Source: Erythrophleum ivorense
Lineage: Eukaryota; Streptophyta; Magnoliopsida; Fabales; Fabaceae
DNA length: 64,000 nt
Direction of reading: 5' to 3'
NCBI GenBank assembly: GCA_026724425.1
Contig: JAIUCV010000011.1
Coordinates: 7,151,501-7,215,500, forward strand
Shown here piece by piece: positions 11,903-23,394 of this stretch (positions within the stretch are counted from its first letter, which is position 1; every line of letters starts with the position of its first letter). The notes below the pieces were generated by a model, which saw only the letters and a program-made list of their open reading frames with translations, searched no databases and was not told where the DNA came from. The position numbers were made by a program, and so were the translations under genes.

Positions 11903-13059
11903 ATGGTGAGAGGTCCTTACTATGACAAAAATGGAGTGAAGAGAGGTGCGTGGAGTAAGGAAGAGGATGAAAGGTTAAGAGCATATGTTGAGAGATATGG
12001 CCATACCAATTGGCGTCAACTCCCCAAATATGCAGGTATAATAGAATTTCTTAATCAAACTTGAAGCAAATTTTGATTATGCACACTGTGATGGCGATGA
12101 TCCCTTGGAATTCTCACTTCGATGTGTTGTTATCTATGGTTAACGTGAAGCAACGTCTTGGATCAACCTTCGATCTTTAATTTCTGATTAAAGAAATAGA
12201 ATTAGTGAAATTTACTTAAGTACTTAACTATTGGTGATTATATGTTAGTGGGGATGGATTTTCATGGAGTTTCTCTGTTAATTACAGGTTTATCAAGGTG
12301 TGGAAAAAGTTGCAGACTTCGCTGGGTAAATTACCTGCGGTCAAATATAAAACGTGGAAATTACACCCAAGAAGAAGACGAACTAATCATCAAATTACAT
12401 GAACAACATGGAAATAAGTAAGCATTTTTTACTTCTGACATATGCACTTCGGATATGTATCTTTTGCTTTTTTCATCCATCAATGATTTTTTCTTAAGAT
12501 ATACTTACAAGTCTTGGAACACAACGTTCTTGGGTTTCTTCGTATTTTATTTGTTAATTAGTTTGCTACATCTTCATAATCAAATATCATGCGAGCGTTG
12601 ATCGATCGTACACAAGTATCAACTTCAAAGCTAGCTAGCTTAATAATTAAGTTTAATAAGTTTCATTACCATCGAAATTGAATGAGGCGTTCAAAACTGA
12701 GGTTTTAAGCTGGCTGTAAAAAATTATAATAAAAAAAAGTAGTTTGTATATATGTATCTATATTACGCTTTCTCATTCCCTAAATATGGTAAGAAAACTT
12801 GGGAAGAGTAAAGGTTAAAGGATGAAGAGGTTTTGATTTTCACTTGAAAATGCTTGCTTAATTAAGATGTGAAAATTTAATTGGATGATCAAATATTGTT
12901 TTCTTAAAATTCTTGATATTGTAAATTTTATCATTGGGATGAAAAGAGTTACGATGGGAAAAATGCAATCTTTAATTATATGTGAAGGAACCAATTGACT
13001 TCAAAGCTTAAATGCTTAAAATATCAAGTAAAGTCCAAGATGACTTCATTTATACGCCT

Positions 13060-13094
<35 letters not shown>

Positions 13095-13628
13095 ATGTAT
13101 GTATATACCTACATATTTAATCTTTCTTGTCGCAGATGGTCTCTGATTGCTGAAAGATTACCAGGGAGAACTGACAACGAGGTTAAGAACCATTGGCATA
13201 GCCACCTAAAGAAGCGCTTAGAATGCAATCATAGGAAGACATCTGAGTTCAAAAGGGAGCCTAGTGATACTCGTGAAGGAGAAACAACTCCGTATTCAGA
13301 GTCTGAAAACCCTATGCTTGGTGTTGCTGGTGCTTCCTCCTGCAATATCATTGAAAGCTCACAGCCCATCTGCAATTCATCTTCCACCTTCACCTTCAGA
13401 GAAGCATGCGATGCTAATGCTGCATGGGAAATATTTGAAGAATTCTGCGATTTTTGGACCCAACCATTTATCCCAGAAAATACATATGGTCAGGATAACT
13501 ATAATAGTCCCAACTATGCAGCAAATGAAGTAGAAATGGACGAATATCCTTCATACTTCTTTGATAATGCTGAGTTTTTGTGCCAAGTGATGCAAGAATT
13601 GCCAAAAGATCCCGAAAGGAATATATAA
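11903..13628 (+). CDS. R2R3-MYB transcription factor, subgroup 2-like (251 aa, 3 exons)
   Basis: Exons 11903-12035, 12288-12417 and 13136-13628 (133, 130 and 493 nt) with GT-AG introns at the positions usual for plant R2R3-MYBs. The ATG is preceded by AGAG and opens MVRGPYYDKNGVKRGAWS. R2 has Trp at 17, 37 and 57; R3 has Tyr70 (usually Phe/Ile), Trp89 and Trp108. R3 carries GRTDNEVKNHW. The bHLH-binding motif ([DE]Lx2[RK]x3Lx6Lx3R) is present around Glu76-Arg95 except that the third position, normally Leu, is Gln84. The acidic C-terminus has IFEEFCDFW, resembling the ID/EE-x-FW motif of subgroup 2 (MYB13/14/15, stress and phenylpropanoid regulators). Subgroup placement is inference. A nuclear DNA-binding protein; no frame damage. 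Broken relatives lie at 7632 and 15291. Confidence 0.92.
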
Positions 13629-15290
13629 GCAAATGGTAATTCTTCCTTATGTTTCTTTTGATGTGTTTCATAATGAGTGATTATATCCTGAATTTTAAGA
13701 TAAATTTGGATTGAAGAGAAAGGAAGAAAAGAGAAGGAATCCTTTTTCTCCATTTTCTTCAATCCAAACACATCTGTGGAAAGTGTAGCTTACCCTTGTA
13801 CCTGGAAACTGGTTTTGGAGAAAAGATGCGTTCGTTTATTACCAGTAAAATGCATGTGTTGTTCATGATTATGCTCCTTTTTTCTTCTTTCCCCTCTTAC
13901 AGTTACAAGAGTAATAATCAATGCATTAAAATTAAAGATGGCATGCAGATTGCGGAAATTAAAACATACCATCAAAGCTAACTGTTTAATTGAAAAATCT
14001 AATAATAAATGATTAAACATTAAACGAATTTTTTTTTTTTTATTCTTGTATGTCAGATGGCAGAATACAAGTAACGGATGATATGGCGAATATATTTTGG
14101 GAATGAATGGATTGTTGTGAAAGGTGAACTTTCAAATGGTCCAGCAGCCATAGCGGATGAGGCCTGCAATAGGGACTTTCATGGAATGTTCACGCTCACG
14201 CGAGTCCAATCAAACGATTTAGATCAGCCTGCGTTTATAGGGTATACAATCTTGTAAAACGTCTTTTACAAAGTCTTACCGCCTTTGTTGGGGCCTTCTA
14301 GAAAAGTCTAGTTCGTTCTTCTCAGGTAAAACCACGCAGTTCATGACTTGTCTGCTCCAAATTTTTAATGACCGGAAAATATGAATATTGTTTGATAGAT
14401 ATAATGCGTTTTGAAAACTTTTTTTTTTAAGTAAGTTTGAAAAAGGAAAAGATCTTAAACACATTTTCAGTATTTTTAATTAATAACTAATGGTATTTTT
14501 TTAATTTTACAAAAAATAAATACTCCTATAATGCGAATATCATCATTTATTTATGGCAAACTAAAAAAAAAAAATCCAAATTTTATGGTTATTTGGCCAA
14601 ATTATTTTGAAAATAAAGATAAACAAATTTTTAATTCCGCAAAAAACATAATTTTTATATATTGAAAACTTGAAAATGAAATTACATTTTAAGAAATAGA
14701 TATAAAGAATAAAAAATATTTTCGAAAACCAAAACGAACCGTTTAAAACGAGATACTTGGCTCATTTGATGAACATCCTTCTTGATACGTTTGGTTCTTA
14801 CAAGTTAGAAAAATTATAATAGTTGACATCACCTAACTTCACTTCATGTGCGATCATTCAAACAAATAAAACTGCAGTTAAACACAAAAATCTGTTATCA
14901 TGATAGCAATCAACCACAATGCAGTAGTTGCCTAAACGGCAGCCGCAGTTTGAAATATCCTGAATTAAGAATTATTAATTATATGAAATCTTAGCTACAT
15001 ATTATTGTCCTTTCTTATTAAAATCAAAAAATACAAGACAACAAACGAAATTAAAATTTATTATAATATAGGTATTGTTTAGCTTTTTTTCCTTTTTTTT
15101 TCACTCATCGATCTCATTTTCCTTTTACAACAAACAAAGGCTTAAATATATGACTGTTAGTTATTGCTCTTGCACCTTTTTTTTTTATATGTATATGCAT
15201 GCACATCATGCGTATATGAAGAAATTATCATACTGCCTAATTAACCCTTATAGTTGATGTCCAAAGAAAGCATTCTTCATATAGATTTCT
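13629..15290. other. 3' region of the MYB gene and spacer
   Basis: Just after the stop, AAATG|GTAATTC could be a splice donor, and TTGTATGTCAG|ATGG at about 14045-14059 an acceptor, so a 3'-UTR intron is possible. Nothing else is recognised. The small open frames on both strands at 13468-14020 are AT-rich shadows. Confidence 0.35.
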
Positions 15291-15441
15291 GTTCCTTCAC
15301 CTCTACGAAGCACGGTCAAACATGCGCTGGAACAAGATAACGCTATCTGCTTCTTCTCAGGGAACATTTGAAGAATTGAGCAGCGAAATTAATTTTGCCC
15401 TAACCATTTTAGTAAAAACTACAAATGGTCAGGATAACTAA
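15291..15441 (+). pseudogene. R2R3-MYB exon 3 relic
   Basis: This 150-bp patch matches the exon-3 segment at about 13383-13503 of the intact MYB. Shared words in order are CCTTCACCT, GAAGCA, CATGCG, ATTTGAAGAATT, CCAACCATTT/CTAACCATTT and ATGGTCAGGATAACTA. Spacing differs and the frame is not kept: it reads FEEL where the gene reads FEEF. No exons 1-2 are near. It may be the lost third exon of another tandem copy. Confidence 0.75.
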
Positions 15442-16486
15442 TTTTCTTCGGCTAAAGCCTCATAATGATTAATGGTGCAGAACATAGTATTTTAAAAACT
15501 GGACTAGGTGTTACATTGGCCAGGCTGTGGGGTTATATCTGTATATATATATGTGTGTATATGTTATAAGAGTTATGTTTAAACTACATAAGACTGATTA
15601 ACAAATAAAAAATGCGCCATTAAACTGAGTAGCCCTGTATCCAAACTGGTTCATAGTTCATTAACGTAGAAATGACAGTTTCCATAATCTTGTTTCTTCC
15701 CAAATTTTGTTTACATGTCTTTGTCTAATTTAAACATTTATCAGCAAACTTGGGAATGCGTGATCCTATTGGGCAGAATGGAAATGCTTCAGTTCACTCG
15801 TCATACTCTTCTCTGCTGCTCTGCACTGCCGCCTCAAAAATGGAGAGTAGCAATTGCAAAATGAGAAATGAGGGTGCTCGAGGTTTTTCTTCCGTCTCCA
15901 CTTTGTATTTGTTTCAGCATCTATAAATTTTAAGTTCACTTTAGCCTCCTTATGTATAAATCTACCATATGCTGTACTTCTAATCTTATTTGTAATACGT
16001 AAAAACTAATAATATTAAAATGTTTTTTTTTATTAAAAAATTTTAACACAATGATTCTATCTCTTAATATTTTTACATCAACTACAACATTTTTTAAAAT
16101 TTATCCACAATTATATTTACCCTATATCTAAATTAGTCTCACTAGTATATTAAAATTTAAATTTTGAAGTGTCTAATTTTTTCACTTTTTCTTCTACATA
16201 TTTGATTTCTTGTAGGCATATAAAATTAATCCTCCTCCTAATTATAATATCTATTATTTTCATTTATTTACCCGTAAGAATACTTATATTCTCAAGTTCT
16301 AAAATGAATTTTATTCTCGTAAACTAGTTTATTTACTCACATTTGTTCTTAAAAATGTAGAAATTCTTACTTATTTTTTTACTACATTTAGGCGTCAATG
16401 CAGTAGCTCTTACTCATTTGACACTATATGTGACCTATACAATACGTTGCTTCCGACCAATGTCCTGACATTACTTCTAGTACATT
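15442..16486. other. AT-rich spacer, no gene seen
   Basis: No coding region recognised. The last 5 bp (ACATT, 16482-16486) are the target duplication of the next element. Confidence 0.5.
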
Positions 16487-18660
16487 TGTAAGAACCCGAC
16501 GCGAGGCAGGAGAAGAAAACCGACGTGAACTCATGCATGCAGGAGGTGGACTTTTCAACGCTGGAGGTATAGCTGCCACGCATCGTTTTGTTCTCTGCAA
16601 GTTTACGTATGTGCCCCTCATCTCCCTCTTCCTTCAGCTGGGTTTGTTCGGTCATTTCCCATCCAAAGTTTCTGCAGGATATATCCTCCAGCACAGCATC
16701 ACATCTTCATCCCCTGTTCTGGACGCTGCTTTCCCCAGATCATGCGAGCTACTGAAACGTTGGACTGGCTTCTTCTTTGTGCTGAGAATTTGTTCCAGCT
16801 TTGTTGCTTCACTCAGACGCATGGAGAGCTCCTTACTGGGTGAGTTGTACTGCTGCATAAACGCTGCAAATCTTCCTCCTCTGCTTAGCGTTTCTGTTGC
16901 TCTGTTTCAGCGTGAAGTCTGTTCAAAATTTCAACTGCAGTCTCTTCTTGAATTGATGCTGTTCTGCTGCTGGTTTTTGGGTGAGAGCAAGCCAGAAAAT
17001 TCCACCTCTTCTCCTATGTTTCGCACCATGGTTGGCTAATCCAGTTTTCACCTTCTACTGCAGCTTTTCCTCCTCTGTTTCAGTGCTGTTTTGGTCCGAA
17101 AATTAAGCTGAAAGTTGCTCCCTGAGTTGCTAAATTCCAGCGCTGGTTCTGCTGTGCGTAATGCTCCTGCTGGACCCTTTTTCAGCGCCTCATCTCCCTT
17201 GGTGTTGCTGAACAGCGTCTCATCCCAACACCACTTCCATTTCATTTCTGGTTTGCTTCTAATTGCTAATTGCTTTCCTTCGTTTAAGCTAATTTAGTGG
17301 CTGTATGGGACTAGTGTTTAGGCGAAACAATTCTGTTGCATGTGTGCTTCTTTGATTTCAAATTCTGGTGCTTCTCTTCCCTGTAGATTAACACTGTAAT
17401 CTGTCCTGTGCTGTGGCAGTTTGAAGGGAAGTCTTGTACCGAAAAAAAAAAATGAAATGAGGCAGGAAGATGATCTGAGTTAGATAAAAATTCCAATTTT
17501 TAATTATGTTAATTGTGCATATTTAAATACATACTTATTTTCATCAAGGGATAGGAAGCACAAAAATATGTATATGGAATTTACCTTACGAGTTGGAAGG
17601 CGTGAAATTAGTAGAGGAACAAATTCTAACTTTTGATAAGTCTGAGTCCCGTATAAAATTAATTGGGGTGATTCAGTTTCTAAACTCTGGTGAACGGGTA
17701 TTGTAGGAGATTCTGAAGGTTGAGGTGTAGACGAGGAACGGGTCAGGGAATCTTTATAAATTCTTAGAAGGTGAGTAAGTATGCGGACCAAAGACTCAGA
17801 AATTTCTTGTTTCGATACTAAGTTTCCTTGTAGTGTTTCAACAATCTGACTATTTATTTATAGAAATATATATTTCAATGCTTGATCATATGCATATTTC
17901 TCCAAAATCGGTTCGAACATGAATATGTTTAAAATCGATAGATGTTTGAATTAATTGGAAATTTTATGATGAACTCGATCTGGAAGGTATTCTGTCTGGA
18001 AAACTACATGATTTTAGGAAGTTATCTACTCAGAACCCTGTAGCTAACAGCAGTAGATGTTAGCCTTGGTGCATCATGATCTAAACCTCAGCTAGCAGGG
18101 GTAGTGCTAGCCCCGTGTGCAGGCCACCACACGCGGAGTTATTGTATTTTCGCAAGCTGAAAGCTTTGCGTCTGTAGTGATTTTCCCCGCGAGCTGTGTG
18201 CTCTGCGTCTGTGTTCAGATTGGTTCTGTTTAGATGCGTTCGGTGTATTTGAAAAAGAGTCGGTTTAAAATCAGTTTCATATGGTCTATATCTGTATATA
18301 TATATATATGTGTAAACTTATTTGACTTACTTTATTTTAAAAAGGGTCGGTGTGCTTATTCACTGAGTATTCGACTCATTTTTTTGTATATATATATTTT
18401 TCAGAGAGCAGTAGGGACTCTAGTCTGCCCCCAGCCGCCTTCTAGTGGCTGACTTCTGGAGACGTCCTTTGGCGAGCTTGCGGAGCTCCTGTGGGTGTAG
18501 TTGGATTGTCTTTGTATTTTATTTGGAATTTTTGTAAAACCTTATAAATATAGCTCCACTGAATCATTGTTAGGGTATCTCCACACCCCAGATGTTTTCT
18601 TTTGGTCTGATTGCGCCCTTTTGGGCTATATTGTACTGTCTGTGACTTTGTAGAAATTTC

Positions 18661-18817
18661 GGGAGGTCTACGTTATAGAGGAGACTCTGCCGAAATTTCT
18701 ACAAATGTCTTCTAAAGAAAAACTCATATGTTTCATATGATTCAAACAAATGCCATAAGTATTTCCTCTATATAATTCCGCTTCCGCGCATGTGTACAGT
18801 AAATTTGGGGTGTGACA
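18661..18817 (+). repeat. 157-bp LTR end, first copy of a direct repeat
   Basis: Repeated in the same orientation at 19299-19455 with no difference that I can see. Both copies start GGGAGGTCTACG and end GGGGTGTGACA. In a normal element these would be the ends of the 5' and 3' LTRs. Confidence 0.92.
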
Positions 18818-18820
18818 GTT

Positions 18821-18832
18821 TGGTATCAGAGC
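18821..18832 (+). other. Initiator-Met tRNA primer-binding site
   Basis: TGGTATCAGAGC, the usual plant LTR-retrotransposon primer-binding site, 3 nt after the LTR end TGTGACA. It shows the element's direction and that 16487-18817 is a 5' LTR. Confidence 0.9.
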
Positions 18833-19460
18833 TTAGGTCTTTCTATGGTCCTGTGGAAATTTCTACAAAGTCACAGACAGTACAATATAGCCCAAAAGGG
18901 CGCAATCAGACCAAAAGAAAACATCTGGGGTGTGGGGATACCCTAACAATGATTCAGTGGAGCTATATTTACAAGGTTTTACAAAAATTCCAAATAAAAT
19001 ACAAAGACAATCCAACTACACCCACAGGAGCTCCGCAAGCTCGCCAAAGGACGTCTCCAGAAGTCAGCCACTAGAAGGCGGTTGGGGGCAGACTAGAGTC
19101 CCTACTGCTCTCTGAAAAATATATATATACAAAAAAATGAGTCGAATACTCAGTGAATAAGCACACCGACCCTTTTTAAAATAAAGTAAGTCAAATAAGT
19201 TTACACATATATATATATATACAGATATAGACCATATGAAACTGATTTTAAACCGACTCTTTTTCAAATACACCGAACGCATCTAAACAGAACCAATCGG
19301 GAGGTCTACGTTATAGAGGAGACTCTGCCGAAATTTCTACAAATGTCTTCTAAAGAAAAACTCATATGTTTCATATGATTCAAACAAATGCCATAAGTAT
19401 TTCCTCTATATAATTCCGCTTCCGCGCATGTGTACAGTAAATTTGGGGTGTGACAACATT

Positions 19461-19639
19461 GATGATCAATGTCATAAAGATTCAACAAAGTTTTACATTA
19501 GCTATTAACTACCTAGCATAACTCTCTTCTTTTTTTCTAAATTTGAGATCGGCTATGAAAAATGATGCATTCTTAAAGATCTAGTCTAGTTTCATGTACA
19601 AAATTTAATATATATAAGTATGCATCTAGAACTTACAAG
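19461..19639. other. Short spacer between the LTR derivative and the LINE
   Basis: No feature recognised. It may be the unrecognisable 5' part of the LINE. Confidence 0.3.
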
Positions 19640-22180
19640 AGTACGCATGGGGGATAAGGATTAAAGGAAGCAAATGCAAGGATAAAATTATTATAGACTT
19701 TTTATTAATATTGACTTTACATTAGCTGACACTTATTTTAGAAAGTATGAGGAGTATCTTATCAAGTACAAATGTAGAGAAACGTGCTCTCAAATTGATT
19801 TCTCTCTAATAAAAAAAGCAGATAAAAAACTATAAATGAATTGCAAAATTACACCTGAAGAGAGCTTAACTATCTAGTATAGAGTCTTGGTTATGGACAT
19901 TCAAATTAAAAGGAGAATAAAAGGAAAATGCCAATATATAAGAATTGAGGGAAACAAATATAAAGGATAAAACTATTCTAGACTTTTTATTAGTATTTGA
20001 CCTTATATTAGTCGACACTTGTTTTAGGAAGCGTGAGAAGTATCTTATCATGTACTAAAGTGGAGAGACGTGCTCTCAAATTGATTTTTCTCTAATAAGG
20101 AAAGCAGATAGAAAATTCTATATGGATTACAAAGTTACACCTGAAAAGAACTTGACTGCCTAGTATAGAGTCTTGGTTATGAATGTTCAAACTAAGAGGA
20201 GAATAAAAGGCAAAAGCCAATATAAGATATTAAAGATCAAGTGGAGGTAATTGAAAAGGGATAAAGAAAAAACTTGTAGAGATGGATTTTAGAAAAAGGA
20301 TCTTGGAAAACACAAAGAAATGCTAATGATGTGTGAGACAATATGACTCAAGAGAATAGGAAAGTAGCAAAAGAGATACACTATGAATTAAGAAACTTTG
20401 GATCTAAAGATAAAGAATCTTGATGGTGGGATATAAGCATGCAAAATAAGGTTAAGTTTAAAGAGGAATGTTATAAAGTGTGATCTTTGTGTAAGAGCAA
20501 TGAAAGTTAGAAAAAAAATATAAAGTAACTAAGAAAGATACTAAAAAAGCAGTGATTGAAGTTAGAGTTAGAGCACTTAATGGATTATACCAATTCTTAA
20601 ATACTAAAGTTAGAAAAAGAAATATTTATAAGTTAGCTAAAAGAAAGGAAAGAAAGACAAAAAATATAGATCAAGTGAAATGCATTAAAAATGAAGAAAA
20701 TAAAGTCTTGATCATGAAACAAAATATTAAGGAAATGTGAAAGAGTTATTTTCATAAACTATTTAATAAATGACACGGGATTTTATTGCACTTGGATAGG
20801 CTACATACTAAAGTTGAAGACTAAAATTATATCTTTTTTCATAGGATTTGAGAGCCAAAGGTAAAAGATGCATTAAAGCGAATGGAGAATAACAGAGCAG
20901 TTGAACCAAATAATATATCTATTGAGATATGGAAGGGTTTAGGAGTGAAATGCATAAGTTAGCTCACAAAGTTATTTAACAAGATTATGACGTTTAAGAA
21001 AATATCGAATGAATAGAGAAAAAGTATTTTAATCCTTATAGATAAGAACAAGAGAAACATACAAAACTGTGCAAATTATAGGAGAATTAACCTCATGAGT
21101 CACACTATGAAGTTATGAAAGAAGGTAACTGAACGAAAATTAATGCGAGAAACTCAAGTTACAAAAAAGTGAAAATGATATACTTGCCACAAAAATTCAT
21201 AAAGAGACATCAAAAGAATCAAAAAAATTTACACATGGCGTTTATTAATTTAGAGAAAGTATATGATAAGGTGCCAAGAGAGGTTTTATAGAAAGCTCTA
21301 AAAAAATGAAGTTTGTATTACTTATATTTGAACAATTCAGAATATATATGATAGGATTGTAATTAGTATAAGAACAACATGTGGACCCACAAAAGATTTT
21401 TTGATAACTATTGGTCTGTATCAAGGGTCAACTTTGAGTCATTATCTTTTTACTTTAATATTAGATATACTCACTAAATATATTTAAGAGCCGATGCCAC
21501 AATATATACTTTTTACAAATGATATAGTCTTAGTTGGAGAATCGAGAGAGGAAATAAATAAAAAGTTAAAAATATAAAAACTAGTTTTGGAAGCACATAG
21601 ATTTCAATTAAGTAGAAGTAAAATAAAGTATATGGAATGTAAGTTTATGATTCAAGTGGAGTGAATGAAATGGAGGAATATTTCTAGTGTTATTTGTGAT
21701 AGAAAAGTATCACTCAAGTTTAAAAATAAATTTTACCGCACAACTATAAGATCTCTAATGTTATATAGAACTAAGTGTTGGGTAATAAAAAGCCAACAAA
21801 AGAATAAATTTAATATTACAAAAATAAAAATATTGTATCAGATGACTAGGTACATCAACCAAGATAGAATTATAAAAAAATATATTAGAAAAAAATTGAA
21901 GGTCGCACCTATTATAAAAAAAATTGTAGAATTGCGGCTTAAATGATTTATGCATATGTGAATGAGACCTATAGAAGCTTTAGTAAAAAAAGTAAATCAG
22001 ATGGAAAGTAATTCAATAATCAAAGGTAAAAGGAGATCAAGAAAAACTATAAAAAAAAAACCATTAAAAAGGATTTAGACTTAAATAATTTGTCTAAAAA
22101 TATGATTTAAAATAAAATTTTATAGTGTCGATTAATCCATGTAATGAAAAAAAAAATTATTGTTGTTGTTGATGTTGTTT
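19640..22180 (+). mobile_element. Decayed RTE-type LINE (non-LTR retrotransposon)
   Basis: The plus strand, over many stops and frameshifts, follows the plant RTE LINE protein. First comes an endonuclease part with CSQIDFSLI near 19780 and again near 20075. A linker at about 20625-20745 (YKLAKRKERKTKNIDQVKC) follows. The reverse transcriptase shows NYRRINLMSHTMK (about 21075), FINLEKVYDKVPRE (about 21245) and a catalytic box read as FTNDIVLV instead of FADDIVLV (about 21510). The C-terminus has APIIKKIVELRLK (about 21910). It ends in TTG-type repeats (22160-22179), usual for plant RTE elements. No target duplication was found. Confidence 0.85.
19657..20226 (+). repeat. 285-bp tandem duplication inside the LINE endonuclease
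   Basis: GACTTTTTATTA occurs at 19696 and 19981, a spacing of 285 bp. The flanking text (TATCTTATCA, AGACGTGCTCTCAAATTGAT, AGTCTTGGTTATG) repeats in the same order. The units have diverged by substitutions and small indels, so the duplication is old. Confidence 0.85.
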
Positions 22181-23394
22181 AGCCTCTTTATATATCATTG
22201 TTAGTAATGTAAAGAGTAGCGGTCCAAGGCTTATAAGGTGACTTAATGTTAAAGAAAGCCTCACAAAAAAAAATTTCTTCGTCATTATAGACCTGACCGA
22301 TTTTCTTATTTTTTTCATCAAGTTTTGATCCAACTCCGGTTTGTTTTGTTCACACCAATTTTTACCAATTCAAAAAGGTCCAACCATTAAAATGACTTTT
22401 AAAAGTTATTCAAACCGTATGCTTGGTTTTCTCGATTCAACCAGTCAACCATATCAATTCAATTTAACTTTTAAAACGTTGATTCCAAAAAAATAAAGCA
22501 ACTCTATGTTTAAATGGGAAGAAAATTTGCAGGAGGCAGGGGATAGAGAGGGGGGGCGGAGTATCTAAGAAAAGAGGGGAAAGGGAAAGAAAAAGTGTAG
22601 GACCCAGCAATTCATTTTCTTGGTTCCCAAGTTAGAGAGAAAATGAAAAGCAATATATACGAGTATATATTCTTCATTTCCCAAGTTGCCCACACCAGAA
22701 ATATGCATAGAAAAGAAAGTGTATTAATGTTATTGCTCAATAATGCCATTGTTATCAGATGTAAGACTACAATTCCAAAAGGTGCAGAAGCCACAACAAA
22801 AGAGGTTACAACTTCCGATGGGAGTTTCCAGGCAATTAAATTGAAGCCTCGTTCCTAGAACGATAAATATCAATATTCATGTCATCTAGACGGTCGTGGT
22901 GGACTCAACTCTGGTAAATAAACATGTTTGAGAATATTGTGTCTTTTGGACATTGAATGTTTCAACATGGCTAAATAAGAAGGTAGCTTAGTCCAACAAA
23001 AAACAAATGAGGTATTGCATAGAATGTTGGGTACAAATTCCTCTATGAATTAAGAAAAGGAAATTATTTATAACCATCAATATACAATAATTTTTTCAGA
23101 AAGATGATGAATGCTTGTTTTGTTTAGGGATTACTTGATTTGGCTAGAGATTCTGTGCTAGCTATCTCTATCTATCTTAGGATTATATAGAGTTATTTTA
23201 ATAATGTAAGTCTTGATAATGTAAATTGAATATCATATTGGATTTAGAAAATTATTGGGTTTATATAGTACTGGATATTGCAAATACTTTAGAAGCTTTT
23301 CTATGATTTTGGATATGCTTAATTAGTGTATAAAGAGGTCACGACTTGTTTGCTTAAGCTTTAATGAATGGAATTATGTTGCATAAGTGGAATC
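22181..23394. other. Spacer, no gene seen
   Basis: Around 22290-22470 there is text rich in AACCGG/CCAACC-like words similar in style to 45560-46290. A G-rich stretch lies at 22545-22560. The open frames at 22612-22858 on both strands are mutual shadows and I recognise neither. Confidence 0.4.

Larger units (their letters stand above)
18218..19298. repeat. 443-bp near-perfect inverted repeat with a 195-nt spacer
   Basis: Arms 18218-18660 and 18856-19298 are the same length without gaps. Reading by eye I find three mismatches, all transitions. The arms even encode the same 72-residue open frame on opposite strands. The spacer (18661-18855) holds the LTR end and primer-binding site. An RNA crossing both arms would fold into a long hairpin. 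Confidence 0.93.
16487..19455 (+). mobile_element. Rearranged LTR-retrotransposon derivative with fold-back structure
   Basis: A single insertion bounded by ACATT on both sides (16482-16486 and 19456-19460). It holds a 2331-bp LTR (16487-18817, from TGTAAGAACCCGAC to GGGGTGTGACA), a 38-nt stub with the initiator-Met primer-binding site (18818-18855), an inverted copy of LTR bases 18218-18660 (18856-19298), and a direct copy of the last 157 bp of the LTR (19299-19455). All internal genes are missing. The LTR matches the solo LTR at 29256-31788. Ty3/gypsy origin is inferred from LTR length, ends and primer site. The 168-codon open frame at 16533-17039 lies in the LTR and is not conserved in the other copy. 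Confidence 0.9.

Noticed and set aside
13089..13135. Start at 13089 for the last MYB exon (MYMYVYTYIF...)
   Set aside because: This is intron 2 TA-rich sequence. The exon starts at 13136 after CGCAG, in frame with exon 2.
16533..17039. 168-codon open frame on the plus strand
   Set aside because: It lies wholly inside the LTR, and the homologous part of the 29.3-kb LTR does not keep the frame.
18234..19282. Two identical 72-residue open frames on opposite strands
   Set aside because: They are the two arms of the inverted repeat, not a gene pair.
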